A stretch of DNA of 64,000 bases from NCBI RefSeq assembly GCF_041200175.1, contig NZ_CP165727.1, positions 1,550,001-1,614,000 of the forward strand, read 5' to 3'. The notes beneath the pieces are model-generated. The model ran no database searches and was not told the origin of the DNA. It worked only from the letters and a program-made list of their open reading frames with translations. Source of the stretch: Streptomyces sp. R33 (GTDB lineage: Bacteria; Actinomycetota; Actinomycetes; Streptomycetales; Streptomycetaceae). Positions within the stretch are counted from its first letter, which is position 1. Every line of letters begins with the position of its first letter. Positions 17,132-27,489 of the stretch are shown here, one piece after another. Position numbers and translations under genes: made by a program.

Positions 17132-19744
17132 CTACACGCCGTTGCGCCGGGCGTATCGAGCCGCTTCCGACCGGTTCTTGCTGCCGAGCTTGTGCAGCAC
17201 GGCGGCGACGTGGTGCTCTACGGTGCGTCGCGACAGGAACAGCTCGTCGGCGATCTCGGCATTGCGGAGGCCATTGGCAAGCAGGGCGAGCACCTCCTGC
17301 TCACGGGCGCTGAGTCCATCGGGGCCGGTGCTGTGGGAAGGGCGTCTGGGGATGTCGCGCACCCCGAGCCGGCGCAGGCGCCGGGCTGTGATGTCGCGCA
17401 TTGGTCGTGCTCCGAGGCGGTCGAAGGCCGCGAGTGCCTCTCGCAGCATCCCTTCGTCAGTGGTGTCGGCGAGGGCTAGCGCGGCCTCGTAGGGGCAGCC
17501 GATCTCCTGCCAACGCTCCGCCGACTCGCGCGGGCGGCCCGACAGTTGGAGCCGGTACGGTTCTGCGGCCCGCTCCGGGACTGCGGCCGGTCCGTCGGCG
17601 CGCGAGAGCCAGTAGACCAGCTCGCCGAGAAGCCACGGCTCACCCTGCGCCGCGGCGGCGGCCAGGGCCGGGGTGACCACCGTGCGTACCTGGTCGAGGT
17701 CGCCGGTGTACGCCGCGGCTTCGGCCAGCGCCGGAGTGGAACCGATGATCCAGCCGACGGTCGGCTCGGCGGTGACCATGACCGAGCGGACCCGGTGCAG
17801 CAGCGGGCGGGGATCGGAGTCACCTCGGCGGGAGCGCAGCCGGCCCAGCACCACCATGGCGAGCATCCTGCGTCCGTCGTCCACGCCCGCTGTGCGCAGC
17901 ACCTCGGAGGCGAGCGCCTCGGCTTCGTCCCATCGGCCCTGGTCGAGCAGCGCCCGTGACCGGAAGGCACGCAGCCACTGGCGCCATACCTCCTGCCCGT
18001 GATCGTCGCTGAAGGAGAGAGCCTCCCCGTACCACCGCTCGGCCTGCTGGTACCAGCGGCGGGTCACGCAGATCAGCTGGAGCCAGAAGTAGCCGAGTCC
18101 GGCCTGATCGTGTGCGGATGCCTCGTTCGCCAGTCGGACGCTCTCCGCGATCAGGTCGAGGCCGGCCACGTCGCCGTCCTGCGCGCGGCCGATGCCGATC
18201 GACAACAGCGCGAGCGCCCGATCCAGCGGTCCGGTGTCCTCGTCGGCCGTGGCGAGGAGCCGCTCGCCCCAAGTGACCGCGTCAGCGTTGCGGAACGCCA
18301 TTCCGGAGAGCTTCGCGCGGATGGCGCAGGCGAGTGCGTACTCGGGTCCTGGTGGCTGCCCCGCCAGCAGCGCGAGTGCCTCGTCGCAGGCCTTCTCCCC
18401 GAGCGGGATGTCCCGGGCCAGGTGCGCCGCGGTGATCGCCAGCCCGACCAGCGCCCCGCCCCGCCGACGGTCGTCGCCGACCTCCCGCCACGCCTCGACG
18501 GCCTCCTGCCGGGCGCGCAGGGCGCCGTCGAGGTCATCCGCGAGATGACACTGCCGACCGAGTTCCTCCAGGAGCCCGGCCCGGTCCGCGTCCAGCCTGC
18601 CCCGGAGGACGGCGAGCGCGCGGCGAAGGTGCGCCGCGGCCTCCGTGTGAGCCCCCAGCCCGGATGCCCGCTGTGCCGCGAGGGGCGCGTAGACGAGCAC
18701 GGCGGCCCGGTCGTCGGCACGCTCCGCGTGATCGGCGAGCCGCGCCGGTTCCACTTCGCCGGGCGGCCGTGTACCGAGTACGGCCAGTGCCCGCCGGTGC
18801 AGGGCCGCCGCGCGTCCCGGCGGGATCGCCTCCATGATCGCGACACGGACCAGCTCGTGCCGGAATGCAACCGCTCCGTCATCGGCGGCGACCAGCCCGC
18901 GGTCCAGGCAGGCGTCGACGTCCTCGGCCGCCCGGCCCGAAACCGCCTCCACCAGCCATGGGGCCGCCCGGGTCCCGAGACAGGCGAGGGCATCGAGGGC
19001 CTCCCGCGCACCCGGCTCCAGGCGGGCGGCGCGAGCGAGCACCGCGTCCCGGACCGTGGGGGGAACGGTGGCCCGGCCATCCCCCAGGACCTGGGTCACG
19101 AAGAACGCGTTGCCGCCCGTGCGCCGGTACAGCTCGGCCGGGTCGATGTCCGTTCCCGCCGCAAGCCGTGCCACGGCCTCCTCGGACAGCATCGGCACGG
19201 TCAGCCGGCGTACGACGGGAAGGGCCGCAAGGTCCCCGGCCAGGACGCGCAGGGGGTGGCGTGCCCCCACCTCGTCCTGCCGGTAGGCCACGACGAGCAT
19301 GGCCGGGCAGGCCTCGATGCGGCGGCCCAGGAAACGCAGCAGGTCCAGCGTGGCCTCGTCGGCCCAGTGCGCGTCGTCGAGCACCACGAGGGTGGGGTCG
19401 GCGCCGCCCCGCAACTCGTCGAGCATCAGGCGGCGTGCCTCCGCCGGATCGGCCGGGCCGGTGAGTTTCCGGCGCAGCGTCGGCGACAAGCTGTGGGCCA
19501 TGTCGCGCAGCGGACCGAGCGCAATCGGCGTGGTGAGGGGTTCGCAGCTGCCACGGAGCAGGCGCACATCGCCCAGCCTCCGGCCGAACTCCTCGACCAG
19601 GACGGTCTTGCCCGCCCCCGCGTCACCGCCGACGAGAACGAGCCGTCCCGTGCCGGCACACGCCTCACGCCACCAGCGGGTCAGCGACACGATCTCGCCG
19701 TCCCGTTCCTCGAGCGTGCAGGGGCCGACCGTCACCTTGTCCAT
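17132..19744 (-). CDS. LAL-type LuxR-family transcriptional regulator
   Basis: 870 residues from ATG 19744. AAA ATPase domain with Walker A GGDAGAGKT near residue 37 and Walker B LVVLDDAHWAD; a long helical TPR-like middle; and a C-terminal LuxR HTH, LSAREQEVLALLANGLRNAE...LSRRTVEHHVAAVLHKLGSKN. These large ATP-binding LuxR regulators are typical pathway activators in Streptomyces. The frame extends to 19822, but the later ATG puts Walker A at the normal distance and leaves a 113-bp divergent promoter with the flavin monooxygenase gene, its likely target. Confidence 0.9.
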   Translation of the reverse strand: MDKVTVGPCTLEERDGEIVSLTRWWREACAGTGRLVLVGGDAGAGKTVLVEEFGRRLGDVRLLRGSCEPLTTPIALGPLRDMAHSLSPTLRRKLTGPADPAEARRLMLDELRGGADPTLVVLDDAHWADEATLDLLRFLGRRIEACPAMLVVAYRQDEVGARHPLRVLAGDLAALPVVRRLTVPMLSEEAVARLAAGTDIDPAELYRRTGGNAFFVTQVLGDGRATVPPTVRDAVLARAARLEPGAREALDALACLGTRAAPWLVEAVSGRAAEDVDACLDRGLVAADDGAVAFRHELVRVAIMEAIPPGRAAALHRRALAVLGTRPPGEVEPARLADHAERADDRAAVLVYAPLAAQRASGLGAHTEAAAHLRRALAVLRGRLDADRAGLLEELGRQCHLADDLDGALRARQEAVEAWREVGDDRRRGGALVGLAITAAHLARDIPLGEKACDEALALLAGQPPGPEYALACAIRAKLSGMAFRNADAVTWGERLLATADEDTGPLDRALALLSIGIGRAQDGDVAGLDLIAESVRLANEASAHDQAGLGYFWLQLICVTRRWYQQAERWYGEALSFSDDHGQEVWRQWLRAFRSRALLDQGRWDEAEALASEVLRTAGVDDGRRMLAMVVLGRLRSRRGDSDPRPLLHRVRSVMVTAEPTVGWIIGSTPALAEAAAYTGDLDQVRTVVTPALAAAAAQGEPWLLGELVYWLSRADGPAAVPERAAEPYRLQLSGRPRESAERWQEIGCPYEAALALADTTDEGMLREALAAFDRLGARPMRDITARRLRRLGVRDIPRRPSHSTGPDGLSAREQEVLALLANGLRNAEIADELFLSRRTVEHHVAAVLHKLGSKNRSEAARYARRNGV

Positions 19745-19857
19745 GGTAGGCAGGCTGCCGCCACAAGGTTGGGTATCGACTACCGATGTCCGCGACCGGC
19801 CCGGCTGCGCATGCTGCGTCATGACCGAAGGAACGGAACGCGGCAGCGGAGGCAGTC

Positions 19858-21132
19858 ATGGACGACTACGACGTGATCATTGTCGGCGCGAGCATCGCGG
19901 GCTGCACCGCGGCCACGGCCTACGGCCGGGCCGGGCTGCGCGTGGCACTCGTCGAACGGCATCGCAGCCCCCAGGCGCACAAGACCCTGTGCGGCCACTT
20001 CGTGCTCGGCGGCACGCACGACGTCCTGCAGCGACTGGACTTCTGGCAGCCCATGGTCACGCACGGTGCGGCCGTGACCAGCGGACTCGGCGTGTGGACG
20101 GAGCACGGCTGGATCGTCCCCCGGCCGGACAGTGCGGTTCCGCCGGCGATCAGCCTGCGCCGCAGCAAGCTGGACCCTCTGCTGCGCGAGATCGCCGCTG
20201 CGACCCTGGGCGTGGACCTCATGCTGGGACACCGCGTCGTATGCCTCCTCCAGGACCACGCCGGCGGCGTACGGGGTGTGGTCACCGCGAACGGCCAGGC
20301 CGAGCGCACCGAACTCCGCGCCCGCCTGGTCGTCGGCGCGGACGGCCACCACTCCACCGTCGCCCGGCTCGCGGAGGTCCCCGAGGACCAGGCCCCGAAC
20401 GAGCGCTTCCTGTTCTGGACCTACTACGAGGGCGCGACGATGAACGGCCCCGGGGACGGCCAGGTCTGGCCGGTGGGCCGGGACGTCGCCGTCTGTATCC
20501 GGGTCGACGACGGGCTCACCCAGGTGGGTGTCTTCCCGGCGAAGGACAGGCTGCCCGAGTTCACTGCGGAGCGGCAAGGCGCGTTCGACCGGTTCGTCGG
20601 GTGCCTGCCGGACGGGCCCTCCCTCGTCGGCGCCCGGCGGGTGTCGAACCTCATCGGCACCACCGACTACCCGTGCATACGCCGAGACCCCACACCGCGG
20701 CCCGGGCTGGTCCTGATCGGCGATGCCGCCACCTCCTCGGACCCGGTTCCGGCCGTGGGCTGCGGCTGGGCGTTCCGCAGTGCCGCGTGGCTGGCCGACG
20801 CGACCGCCGAGCCCTTGGCCCACGGCCGGGACCTGCACCGCGCGCTGCGCGGCTACCGCCGGGCACACCGGTTCATCGACACGTACGACGCTCTCGGCCG
20901 ACGAGAGGCACTCGCCAGGCCGCCCAGCTCGCTCCAGCGGGCGATCCGCACAGCAGCCGTGTCCGACCCCGACATCTCCCGCCGACTCGCGGCGTTCGCG
21001 ATGCGGGCAGCGCCCCCATCGGTACTGCTGAACCCCAAGGTCATGGTTCGAGCCGCGGTCGGATCCCGGGCGCCGAAACTGCGGGGACGGAGCCCGGCTC
21101 TCCCCGCCCGGCAACCCGCGGCGCCCCGCTGA
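19858..21132 (+). CDS. FAD-dependent oxidoreductase/monooxygenase
   Basis: A 424-residue flavoprotein. The N-terminal dinucleotide fold YDVIIVGASIAGCTAATAYG (GxSxAG form) is followed by ARLVVGADGHHSTVAR (the DG motif) and LVLIGDAATSSDPVPAVGCG (the GD motif that binds FAD ribitol). This is the pattern of group A flavin monooxygenases and the geranylgeranyl-reductase-like family. The C-terminal 60 residues are basic and Pro-rich. It is divergent from the LAL regulator, which suggests a small regulated oxidation module with the nitronate monooxygenase downstream. Confidence 0.88.
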   Translation: MDDYDVIIVGASIAGCTAATAYGRAGLRVALVERHRSPQAHKTLCGHFVLGGTHDVLQRLDFWQPMVTHGAAVTSGLGVWTEHGWIVPRPDSAVPPAISLRRSKLDPLLREIAAATLGVDLMLGHRVVCLLQDHAGGVRGVVTANGQAERTELRARLVVGADGHHSTVARLAEVPEDQAPNERFLFWTYYEGATMNGPGDGQVWPVGRDVAVCIRVDDGLTQVGVFPAKDRLPEFTAERQGAFDRFVGCLPDGPSLVGARRVSNLIGTTDYPCIRRDPTPRPGLVLIGDAATSSDPVPAVGCGWAFRSAAWLADATAEPLAHGRDLHRALRGYRRAHRFIDTYDALGRREALARPPSSLQRAIRTAAVSDPDISRRLAAFAMRAAPPSVLLNPKVMVRAAVGSRAPKLRGRSPALPARQPAAPR

Positions 21133-21282
21133 CAGCGACGTACCGGGCAGCGGACTCGTCCGGCCGATCATGACTGGGGTCCTTCATGAGGCCCGCGACG
21201 GCGGTGTACGGAATCATGGGACTGAGAGGCATGTGCCATGGCCGCTCGCCGCAGGGCTGTCGCGAGCCCGCTGGAGGTCCCG

Positions 21283-22254
21283 ATGCTGACCACCCCCGTA
21301 TGCCGCCTTCTAGGGATCGATGCCCCGGTCGTCTGCGCGGCCTTCGGCCCCTGGGACGAGATAGATCTCGCGGCCGCAGTGTGCCAGGTCGGTGGGCTCG
21401 GCAGCCTCGGCACGGCGGTACGGCCCCTCCCGGAACTGAGGGAGCAGTGGGCCCGGCTGCGGCGGCTGACGGACCGGCCGTTCGCGATCAACCACACGAG
21501 CCGCCCCCTCGACGAGGAAGCGTTCCAGGCCACGATCGAGGAGCGGCCGAAAGCGATCTCCTTCCACCTGGCGGTGCCGCCCGACCTGATCGCCCGGGCG
21601 CACGATGCCGGCATCCTCTGGATCCAGCAGGTCTCCAGCCGCAGCCAGGGCGAAGAGGCCCTCCGGGCCGGAGCCGACGTGATCGTCGCGCAGGGCGGCG
21701 AAGCCGGCGGGCAGGGCGGGGACGTCGGCACGATGGTGATGGTCCCCGACATCGTCGACATGGCGGGCGAGACACCCGTCCTCGCGGCCGGCGGGATCGC
21801 CGACGGCCGCGGCCTGGCCGCGGCGCTGACACTGGGCGCACAGGGTGTGCTGATGGGGACACGCTTCCTCGCATCGGAGGAGATGAGCGTCTCGCAGGCA
21901 TGGAAGAGCCGGATCGTCGAGTCCGCCGCCGCGGACGCGGTGAAGGCCGTGGGCAGCGAGCGGATCCTGCCGCCGTTCAACCGCCCCGGCAGTGCCGGGG
22001 TACCGCGCTGCCTTCGCACCCCCCTGGTGGACGCCCTGCGCGAGCACCCTGAAGAGGTGGACCCCGCAGAGACCGTGCCCCGCGTGATGGCCGCGATCCG
22101 GTCCGGCGGCGGCGAAGAATACCTCCCCTTCACCGGCCAGTCGACCGCCCTCGTGCACGAGATCCTGCCCGCCGGCGAGATCGTCCGCCGGACCGTAAAG
22201 GAAGCCGAGGCGGCGCTGGCGGCAGCGGCCCGCGCCATCGGCCCAGGGCCATGA
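21283..22254 (+). CDS. nitronate monooxygenase-like TIM-barrel flavoprotein
   Basis: A 323-residue protein. [21 protein letters not shown] sequence (here [18 protein letters not shown]), [19 protein letters not shown] and [14 protein letters not shown] are the FMN-phosphate-binding segments of the NMO (2-nitropropane dioxygenase) family. ATG 21283 follows GGAGG at good distance, so it is preferred over the in-frame ATG 21238. Its last 4 bases overlap the amidase remnant start (ATGA). The substrate may be a nitronate or an unrelated enoyl compound. Confidence 0.88.
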   Translation: MLTTPVCRLLGIDAPVVCAAFGPWDEIDLAAAVCQVGGLGSLGTAVRPLPELREQWARLRRLTDRPFAINHTSRPLDEEAFQATIEERPKAISFHLAVPPDLIARAHDAGILWIQQVSSRSQGEEALRAGADVIVAQGGEAGGQGGDVGTMVMVPDIVDMAGETPVLAAGGIADGRGLAAALTLGAQGVLMGTRFLASEEMSVSQAWKSRIVESAAADAVKAVGSERILPPFNRPGSAGVPRCLRTPLVDALREHPEEVDPAETVPRVMAAIRSGGGEEYLPFTGQSTALVHEILPAGEIVRRTVKEAEAALAAAARAIGPGP

Positions 22255-23736
22255 CGGCCCTCAGCCCCGGAGACGTGGAAGCCCTGACCGCGCTCGACGC
22301 CACCGGCCAGGCGCAGCTCGTCAGGACCGGAGCAGCCACCTCCGAGGACCTCGTCACCGCGGCCATCACCCGCGTCGAAGACCTCAACCCGCACCTGAAC
22401 GCCGTCGTCACGCCGGTATTCGAGCAGGCCCTGGACCAGGTCAAGGCCGGTCTCCCGGACGGCCCGTTCACCGGAGTCCCATACCTGCTCAAGGACCTCA
22501 TCACCGAGCAGGAGGGCGTCCGTTTCCGCGAGGGATCGGTCTTCCTGCGCGACCACGTCTCACAGCACGACCAGGAGCTCGTACGAAGGCTGCGCGCCGC
22601 CGGACTCGTCATCCTCGGCAAGACCGCCACACCGGAATTCGGCATGAGCCCGACCTGCGAGTCCGTCCTGTACGGGCCGACCCGCAATCCGTGGGACACC
22701 ACTCGGACCACCGGCGGCTCCAGCGGCGGATCCGCGGCCGCCGTCGCGGCCCGGATGGTCCCCGCAGCGCACGGCAACGACGTCGGCGGCTCCATCCGGT
22801 TCCCCGCCTCCTGCTGCGGGCTGTTCGGCCTCAAACCCAGCCGCGCCCGGGTGCCGCTCGGCGCCGCCTACGGGGACGCCTTCGGCGGCTGAGCCTGCGA
22901 ACACGCCCTGACCCGCTCGGTACGGGACTCCGCCGCACTGCTGGACGCCGTCGCCGGGCCCGAGCCGGGCGACCTACCCGGCGCCGACCATGCCGGGATC
23001 GTTCGCCGACCAGGTCCGCCACGAGCCGGGGCGACTGCGGATCGCGTTCAGCAGGCGCCCGGCGGACGGCCACCGCGTGCACGCCGACTGCCTCGCGGCC
23101 CTGGACGACGCCGTCGGGCTCCTCGCCGGGCTGGGCCACGAGCTCGTCGAAGCCGACCTGCCCGGCCTCACACCGGACGTCGGCGACGCCATCGGCACCG
23201 CATACGGCGCCTACGTGTCCTGGATCCTCGCCTACTGGATCCGCGAACTCGGCCGCGAACCCCTCACCCGGGCGTACTGGGAACACGGCCTGCGCCTCAC
23301 CGGCGGCGACTACCTCCTCGCCGTCACCACACTCCAGCACTTCGCCCGCACCACCGCCCGGTTCCTCAGCCCCTTCGACACCTGGCTCACTCCGACTCTG
23401 GCCCAACCACCGCTCCTCCTGGGCGAGATGACCTCGACAGAGGACGAACCACTGCGCGCCGCCGAGCGGAGCGCCCCCTTCGTCGCCTTCCCCGCCGTCG
23501 TCGCCAACATCACCGGCGTCCCCGCCATGTCCGTACCCCTGTACTGGTCCGGCAGCGGCCTGCCCATCGGCGTCCACTTCCTCGGCCGCGTCGGCGACGA
23601 GGCAACCCTCCTCCGCCTCGCAGCCCAGCTCGAACACGCCCGCCCCTGGGCCGACCGGCGCCCGGACCGACCGGCCACGCCGACGTGGCACGATCCGGCC
23701 GCCGGGGCCAGCCTGGAAGAAGGACCCTCCCCGTAA
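22251..23736 (+). pseudogene. amidase-signature hydrolase, broken
   Basis: The 5' part (22251-22892) carries the amidase catalytic Lys in [12 protein letters not shown] and the Gly/Ser-rich signature [19 protein letters not shown]. It then meets TGA at 22890-22892 where homologues continue with an EHALTRSVRDSAALLDA block, which is still encoded right after the stop in the same frame. About 90 bases further on the frame shifts by one, and the rest (22990-23736, from GSFADQV to FLGRVGDEATLLRLAAQLEH) is intact. One nonsense and one frameshift mutation in an otherwise complete gene mean recent loss. Confidence 0.9.
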
Positions 23737-23757
23737 CCCTTGCGAATGGAGACGGCC

Positions 23758-24120
23758 ATGGCGGCGACGACGCGGGAAGACACACCGGTCGTGATCGAAG
23801 GCGGAGGCGTCGAACTCCGTACGCAAGCGATCGGCGAAGACCTGTCCGTGGCCTTCGTCCGGTTCCCGAAGGGCACCGATATGAGGCCGGCCCTGACCGG
23901 CCTGCCCGACGGCCTCTGTGCCTGCCCGCACTGGGGCTACATGCTAAAAGGGCGGCTGAAGATGGTGACGAAGGAAGGGGAGGAGATCTACGAAGCGGGC
24001 CAGGCCTTCTACTGGCCGCCCGGGCACGCCCCCGTGGCGCTCGCGGACTGCGAATACGTGGACTTCTCGCCCACCGAAGCGTTCACCACCGTCATCGACC
24101 ACATCAAGGCACAGGGCTGA
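23758..24120 (+). CDS. cupin-like small protein
   Basis: About 120 residues from ATG 23758, with GGAG upstream. CPHWGYMLKGRLKMVTKEGEE and YEAGQAFYWPPGHAPVAL match the first and second cupin motifs, forming a small beta-barrel. Only part of the usual His metal ligand set is visible. It follows the broken amidase by 21 bases and was probably the last gene of the flavin-monooxygenase-side transcript. Confidence 0.75.
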   Translation: MAATTREDTPVVIEGGGVELRTQAIGEDLSVAFVRFPKGTDMRPALTGLPDGLCACPHWGYMLKGRLKMVTKEGEEIYEAGQAFYWPPGHAPVALADCEYVDFSPTEAFTTVIDHIKAQG

Positions 24121-24634
24121 CCCGACCCGCTCATGCTGACCGCCTGCCCCGTACGGTCCAGGACCGCGCATGCAACGGGAACGTCGCTTGGTACCACGTC
24201 GCGGCCGGCTGGCACGGCGCATACGGAGTGGGTCGGGTTACACCCCAACCCACTCCGCCCTAGGTACGGCAGGCCGAATCGTCTGTCCCGGCCTTTCTGC
24301 ACCCTCCCCGAAGGCCGTTAGGCCCGTAACCGGAGCGGGGCCCACCAGACAGAGGACTGTAGCCACGGGCAGCCCCCGTGCAACTGCGATCTCACCGCAC
24401 GCACTGACGCGGCCAGCCGGGCGTCCAGTCTCCGGCCAAGCCGACGAGGGGCGGCAGACCGGCCGGTGCCCAACCAAAATCCGGCCCGTCCACCGCCGAC
24501 GGAGCCCTCGGGCGCCATGCCGTGATCAACTTATGAGACTCCCCCGGGTTACGCCACGTATACGGCAGCCTCCCCTCGCGGGCGTCACCCGCCAGATACC
24601 TGCGTGCGGCCAGAGAGGGGGCTATGGCCTGACG
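24121..24634. other. intergenic region without a supported gene
   Basis: No reading frame here has convincing codon use or a recognisable motif. The only clear structure is the hairpin at 24224-24257 between the cupin and the convergent methyltransferase gene. Confidence 0.6.
24224..24257. terminator. stem-loop, probable bidirectional terminator
   Basis: A 14-bp stem (CGGAGTGGGTCGGG against CCCAACCCACTCCG, one mismatch) with a 6-nt loop, located between two convergent genes. There is no U-tract, as is common for terminators in GC-rich actinobacteria. Confidence 0.6.
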
Positions 24635-25423
24635 TCAGCGGGTCGGACGTCTTCCCCGGCCGTTCCAGGCGCGAGCGGTGAGGGCGATCGAACCGTCGGC
24701 CTCGATGGGTAGGCGAGCGCGCAGACGCTCGCGCAACGCCTCCTGCCCCTTCGGCGGCAGTGAAGCGAGGTACGACGGGGCAGGCCCTTGCCCGCCCAGG
24801 AACGGGGCCCAGTAGTCGTCGAAATCCCTGAAGCGTGTGGGGATGTTGATCTCGTCGACCTCCACGTCCGCCAGGCCGGCCGCTCGCAGCAGCTCTTCCA
24901 ACGGACCGGGCGCGCACAGGGGGAACCGGAGGGCTTCGTCCAGCTCCCGGCTGCCCTCGTCCAGGGAGACGGCGGCTTCCCAGAAGTAGCGGATGAGTTC
25001 CATGCCTCCCTGGGTGTAGTCCCAGAGGTACGCGGCGAGCGTGCCGCCGGGGCGTATGATGCGGGCCATCTCTGCGACGGCCCGCTCAGGAGCAGGGACG
25101 AAGTTGAGGACCAGGCCGCTGATCGCCACCGACGCCCGGCCATCCGGGAACGGCAGCCTCATCGCGTCGCCGCGTACGAACTGGGCCCGGGAATCCGTGA
25201 CGTGCTGCCGGGCGTACCGGACGTAGCTGTCCGACGGCTCGACTCCCACCACCCGCTGGGCGCCGGCCACGTCCAGGACCGCTCGCGTGACGGCACCCGT
25301 CCCGCAGCCGATGTCCCGCCAGTCGCTGCCCTCCGCAACGTCCAGCCGGCGGACGCACTCCACCGCCGCCTGCCGGCTCCACCGCCCGATGTAGGGCTCG
25401 TACGCTTCCCCTTCGCCCCACAC
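24635..25423 (-). CDS. class I SAM-dependent methyltransferase
   Basis: A 262-residue protein of the UbiE/Coq5-like class. WRDIGCGTGAVTRAVL is motif I, VVGVEPSDSYVRYARQH follows, GDAMRLPFPDGRASVAISGLVLNFV covers motifs II-III, and RIIRPGGTLAAYLWDY is the post-motif strand. Motif I has DIGCGTG where DVGCGTG is usual. The start is GTG 25423. It is transcribed toward the cupin and ends near the hairpin; the substrate is unknown. Confidence 0.88.
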   Translation of the reverse strand: MWGEGEAYEPYIGRWSRQAAVECVRRLDVAEGSDWRDIGCGTGAVTRAVLDVAGAQRVVGVEPSDSYVRYARQHVTDSRAQFVRGDAMRLPFPDGRASVAISGLVLNFVPAPERAVAEMARIIRPGGTLAAYLWDYTQGGMELIRYFWEAAVSLDEGSRELDEALRFPLCAPGPLEELLRAAGLADVEVDEINIPTRFRDFDDYWAPFLGGQGPAPSYLASLPPKGQEALRERLRARLPIEADGSIALTARAWNGRGRRPTR

Positions 25424-25790
25424 CGGCGTTCACCCTCATCCCGGGCGGCCGGCCCGGCGGGCCCGACACTCACCGCCTCAAACCAGCATGCACGGGCCCC
25501 CGCCCCCTCGCAGCCCGGCCGAGAGCACCGGCCAAGACGAGATCCAATGCGGGCCGCACATCCGCCGTGGCCAGACCCGCCCCAGGCCTCAGCACGGACC
25601 GATGTCACCCCCGGTCGAAGAGGTTCCTCGCATGAGGAGGGCCCCGGGCGACGCCGGGGCGGCTCCGGGTCCCGCTGAAGCCGCAACCGCCCAATGCCTC
25701 GTAGATCGCGGAATCGGAAGCCCCGTCCACCTCCCCGCCAGCTTGTGCGGAATCGTTTCGTAATTCCTCCATACCGCGCCCACCGAGGAG
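25424..25790. other. intergenic region without a supported gene
   Basis: Divergent spacer between the methyltransferase and a phosphatase fragment. No motif-bearing frame or clear repeat was found. Confidence 0.55.
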
Positions 25791-26084
25791 ATGATCCAAT
25801 TGCGTTCAGTGACCGAGACCGCGCAACAAGTGGTGCCGCGGCCACTGCGTGAACGGATCGGCCCGCTGCGCATCGCCTCCACGTACCTGTCCGCCGTCGC
25901 CGAGGCTCAGATCGGCGGTGACCTGTATGCCGCCGCCCGCCCCGCGCAAGGGACCCGGTTGATCATCGGCGACGTACGGGGCAAGGGCCTGGAGGCCGTC
26001 GGGGAGGCAGCCCTCGCGTCGCAAGCCAGACGAATCCTGCTGGTCAAGCCGCCCCGGCCCGGGAACCTCCAGACGATCCCGTAA
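25791..26084 (+). pseudogene. SpoIIE/PP2C-type phosphatase, N-terminal fragment
   Basis: The 97-residue frame contains IASTYLSAVAEAQIGGDLY and RLIIGDVRGKGLEAVGEAAL, the first two metal-binding blocks of PPM/SpoIIE phosphatases (the GGD and GDVxGKG aspartates). The remaining roughly 120 residues of the catalytic domain are missing, and the frame ends soon after in unrelated residues. It abuts, tail to tail, the truncated end of an oxidase fragment, so a deletion probably joined the two. Confidence 0.75.
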
Positions 26085-26159
26085 GGGCCACCTGGGCAGG
26101 AAGGCGCTTTCGCGTTTCCGCCTCGACAACCGCCACGCCCAACCGAAACGGCGAGGCCA

Positions 26160-26943
26160 AGGCTTGATGTTCTGGTTCAGGTGGAAGAGGTTCCCCGGGT
26201 CGTACGTGCGCTTGACCTCGACCAGGCGGTCGTAGTTGCCCTTGTAGTTGGCGCGGATGCGGTCCTGGTCGTCGTCGGCCATGAAGTTGACGTAGCCGCC
26301 CTCCTCCGAGTGCGGGGCGGTGGCCTCGTAGTAGTCGCGGACCCAGGCGGTGTTGGCCTCATTGTCGGCGGGGTCCGGCCACATGCCTGCGATGACGGTG
26401 GCGAAGGAGGCGTCCCGGTAGGCGAAAGGCCGTCGCATCCGGGGCGACCCTGTGGCAGGCGCCGTTGATCGGGTAGATGTGGACCGTCGAGTTCACGGCG
26501 GGCAGGCGCGGGCCGTGCACCAGGTGCGCTTCGATCGCGGCGTCGCTCAGCTCCGTCACGAAGTTGGCCTTCCAGTAGTGCTGGAGACCGGGCGGCACGA
26601 GCGCGTCGAAGGCGCTGTTGAGCGCCGGGTACGGCATGACGCCGACGTGCTCCGCGACCACTGGGGCGAAGTCGTGGAAGGGCTGGAGCGCCCGCTCGCC
26701 CTCCTCCGGCAGACCCGCCCAGCACGACACGATCAGGACGAAGGGCTCGCCGTGCCGGTCTTCAGGGATGAACGGCAGCGGCGGAGCGATCTGGAAGGCC
26801 GGGAACCCGCCGAGCTGCTCCGGCGCGTCGGCGATGAAGTCCCGGAAGGAGCGCAGGGCTGTGCCGGCGCTGTCCAGCTCGAAGAGGATCGGCCCGCCGT
26901 AGATGTCCTTGACGGGGCTGAGCCGGAATTCGAGGGAGGTCAC
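26160..26943 (-). pseudogene. berberine-bridge-type FAD-linked oxidase, C-terminal half
   Basis: The minus strand reads a BBE-type C-terminal half in two frames: FPAFQIAPPLPFI...LQHYWKANFVTELSDAAI, then after a frameshift near 26430 SFATVIAGMWPDPADNEANTAWVR and YDRLVEVKRTYDPGNLFHLNQNI. The N-terminal FAD-binding half is absent, and the stop codon after NQNIKP has been lost into neighbouring sequence. It is truncated at both ends and frameshifted. Confidence 0.85.
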
Positions 26944-26960
26944 CGCGCCGAAAAAGGCGG

Positions 26961-27476
26961 TCAGTTGGGGCCAGAGTCGTGGTAGCTGGTGGTCGCGGTG
27001 AGCCCGGAGGTCCGGCCGACCGCCCGGACGTGGATGGTGTTGCCGCTCTGGATGGCGCGCAAGACGCTGTAATCGACCCTGCCGCCGTCATCGGCCTGCC
27101 TCGGGCCGTATTTCGTCTCGCCGCGGCTGTCGGGCCAGGTGTAGTACAGGTCGACCAGCTCGCCGGGCGCGAACCCGCTGCCGTACACGCCGCAGCTCGC
27201 CCCATTGCTGCACGGCAGCCCGTTCGGAACGAGTCGGGCCGGACTGACCGGGGGCTTGGGACTGCTGTCCTTGCCCGGCTTGGGGGTGATGCCGCCCTTG
27301 GCATCACCCCCCTTCCCGAAACCGCTGTTGCCGCTGTTGCCGCTATTCCCTGAACTGCCGTTGCCCGAACCGGCACCCTCGCCCTGCCGCGGCAGGGCGA
27401 GGGTGCCGTTTTGCACTGCGGTGAAAGCGAGGACGGCGAGCAGCAGGGCCGCGAGAAAGGCTAGGAAGTTCTTCAC
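26961..27476 (-). CDS. secreted or membrane-anchored hypothetical protein
   Basis: A 171-residue protein from GTG 27476, which follows GGAAGG. The N-terminus VKNFLAFLAALLLAVLAFTA is a signal peptide or anchor. A Gly/Asn/Ser-rich linker (GNSGNSGNSG repeats) and a Pro/Lys-rich stretch lead to a C-terminal beta-type domain (SCGVYGSGFAPGELVDLYYT; TIHVRAVGRTSGLTATTSYH) with two Cys that could pair. The domain resembles immunoglobulin-like extracellular modules. It follows the membrane-protein remnant on the same strand. Confidence 0.6.
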   Translation of the reverse strand: MKNFLAFLAALLLAVLAFTAVQNGTLALPRQGEGAGSGNGSSGNSGNSGNSGFGKGGDAKGGITPKPGKDSSPKPPVSPARLVPNGLPCSNGASCGVYGSGFAPGELVDLYYTWPDSRGETKYGPRQADDGGRVDYSVLRAIQSGNTIHVRAVGRTSGLTATTSYHDSGPN

Positions 27477-27489
27477 GACGGTTTCCTTC

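Noticed and set aside
17999..19876. 625-residue plus-strand reading frame
   Set aside because: Antisense to the LAL regulator at 17132-19744; no domain is visible and the real gene has both Walker and LuxR motifs.
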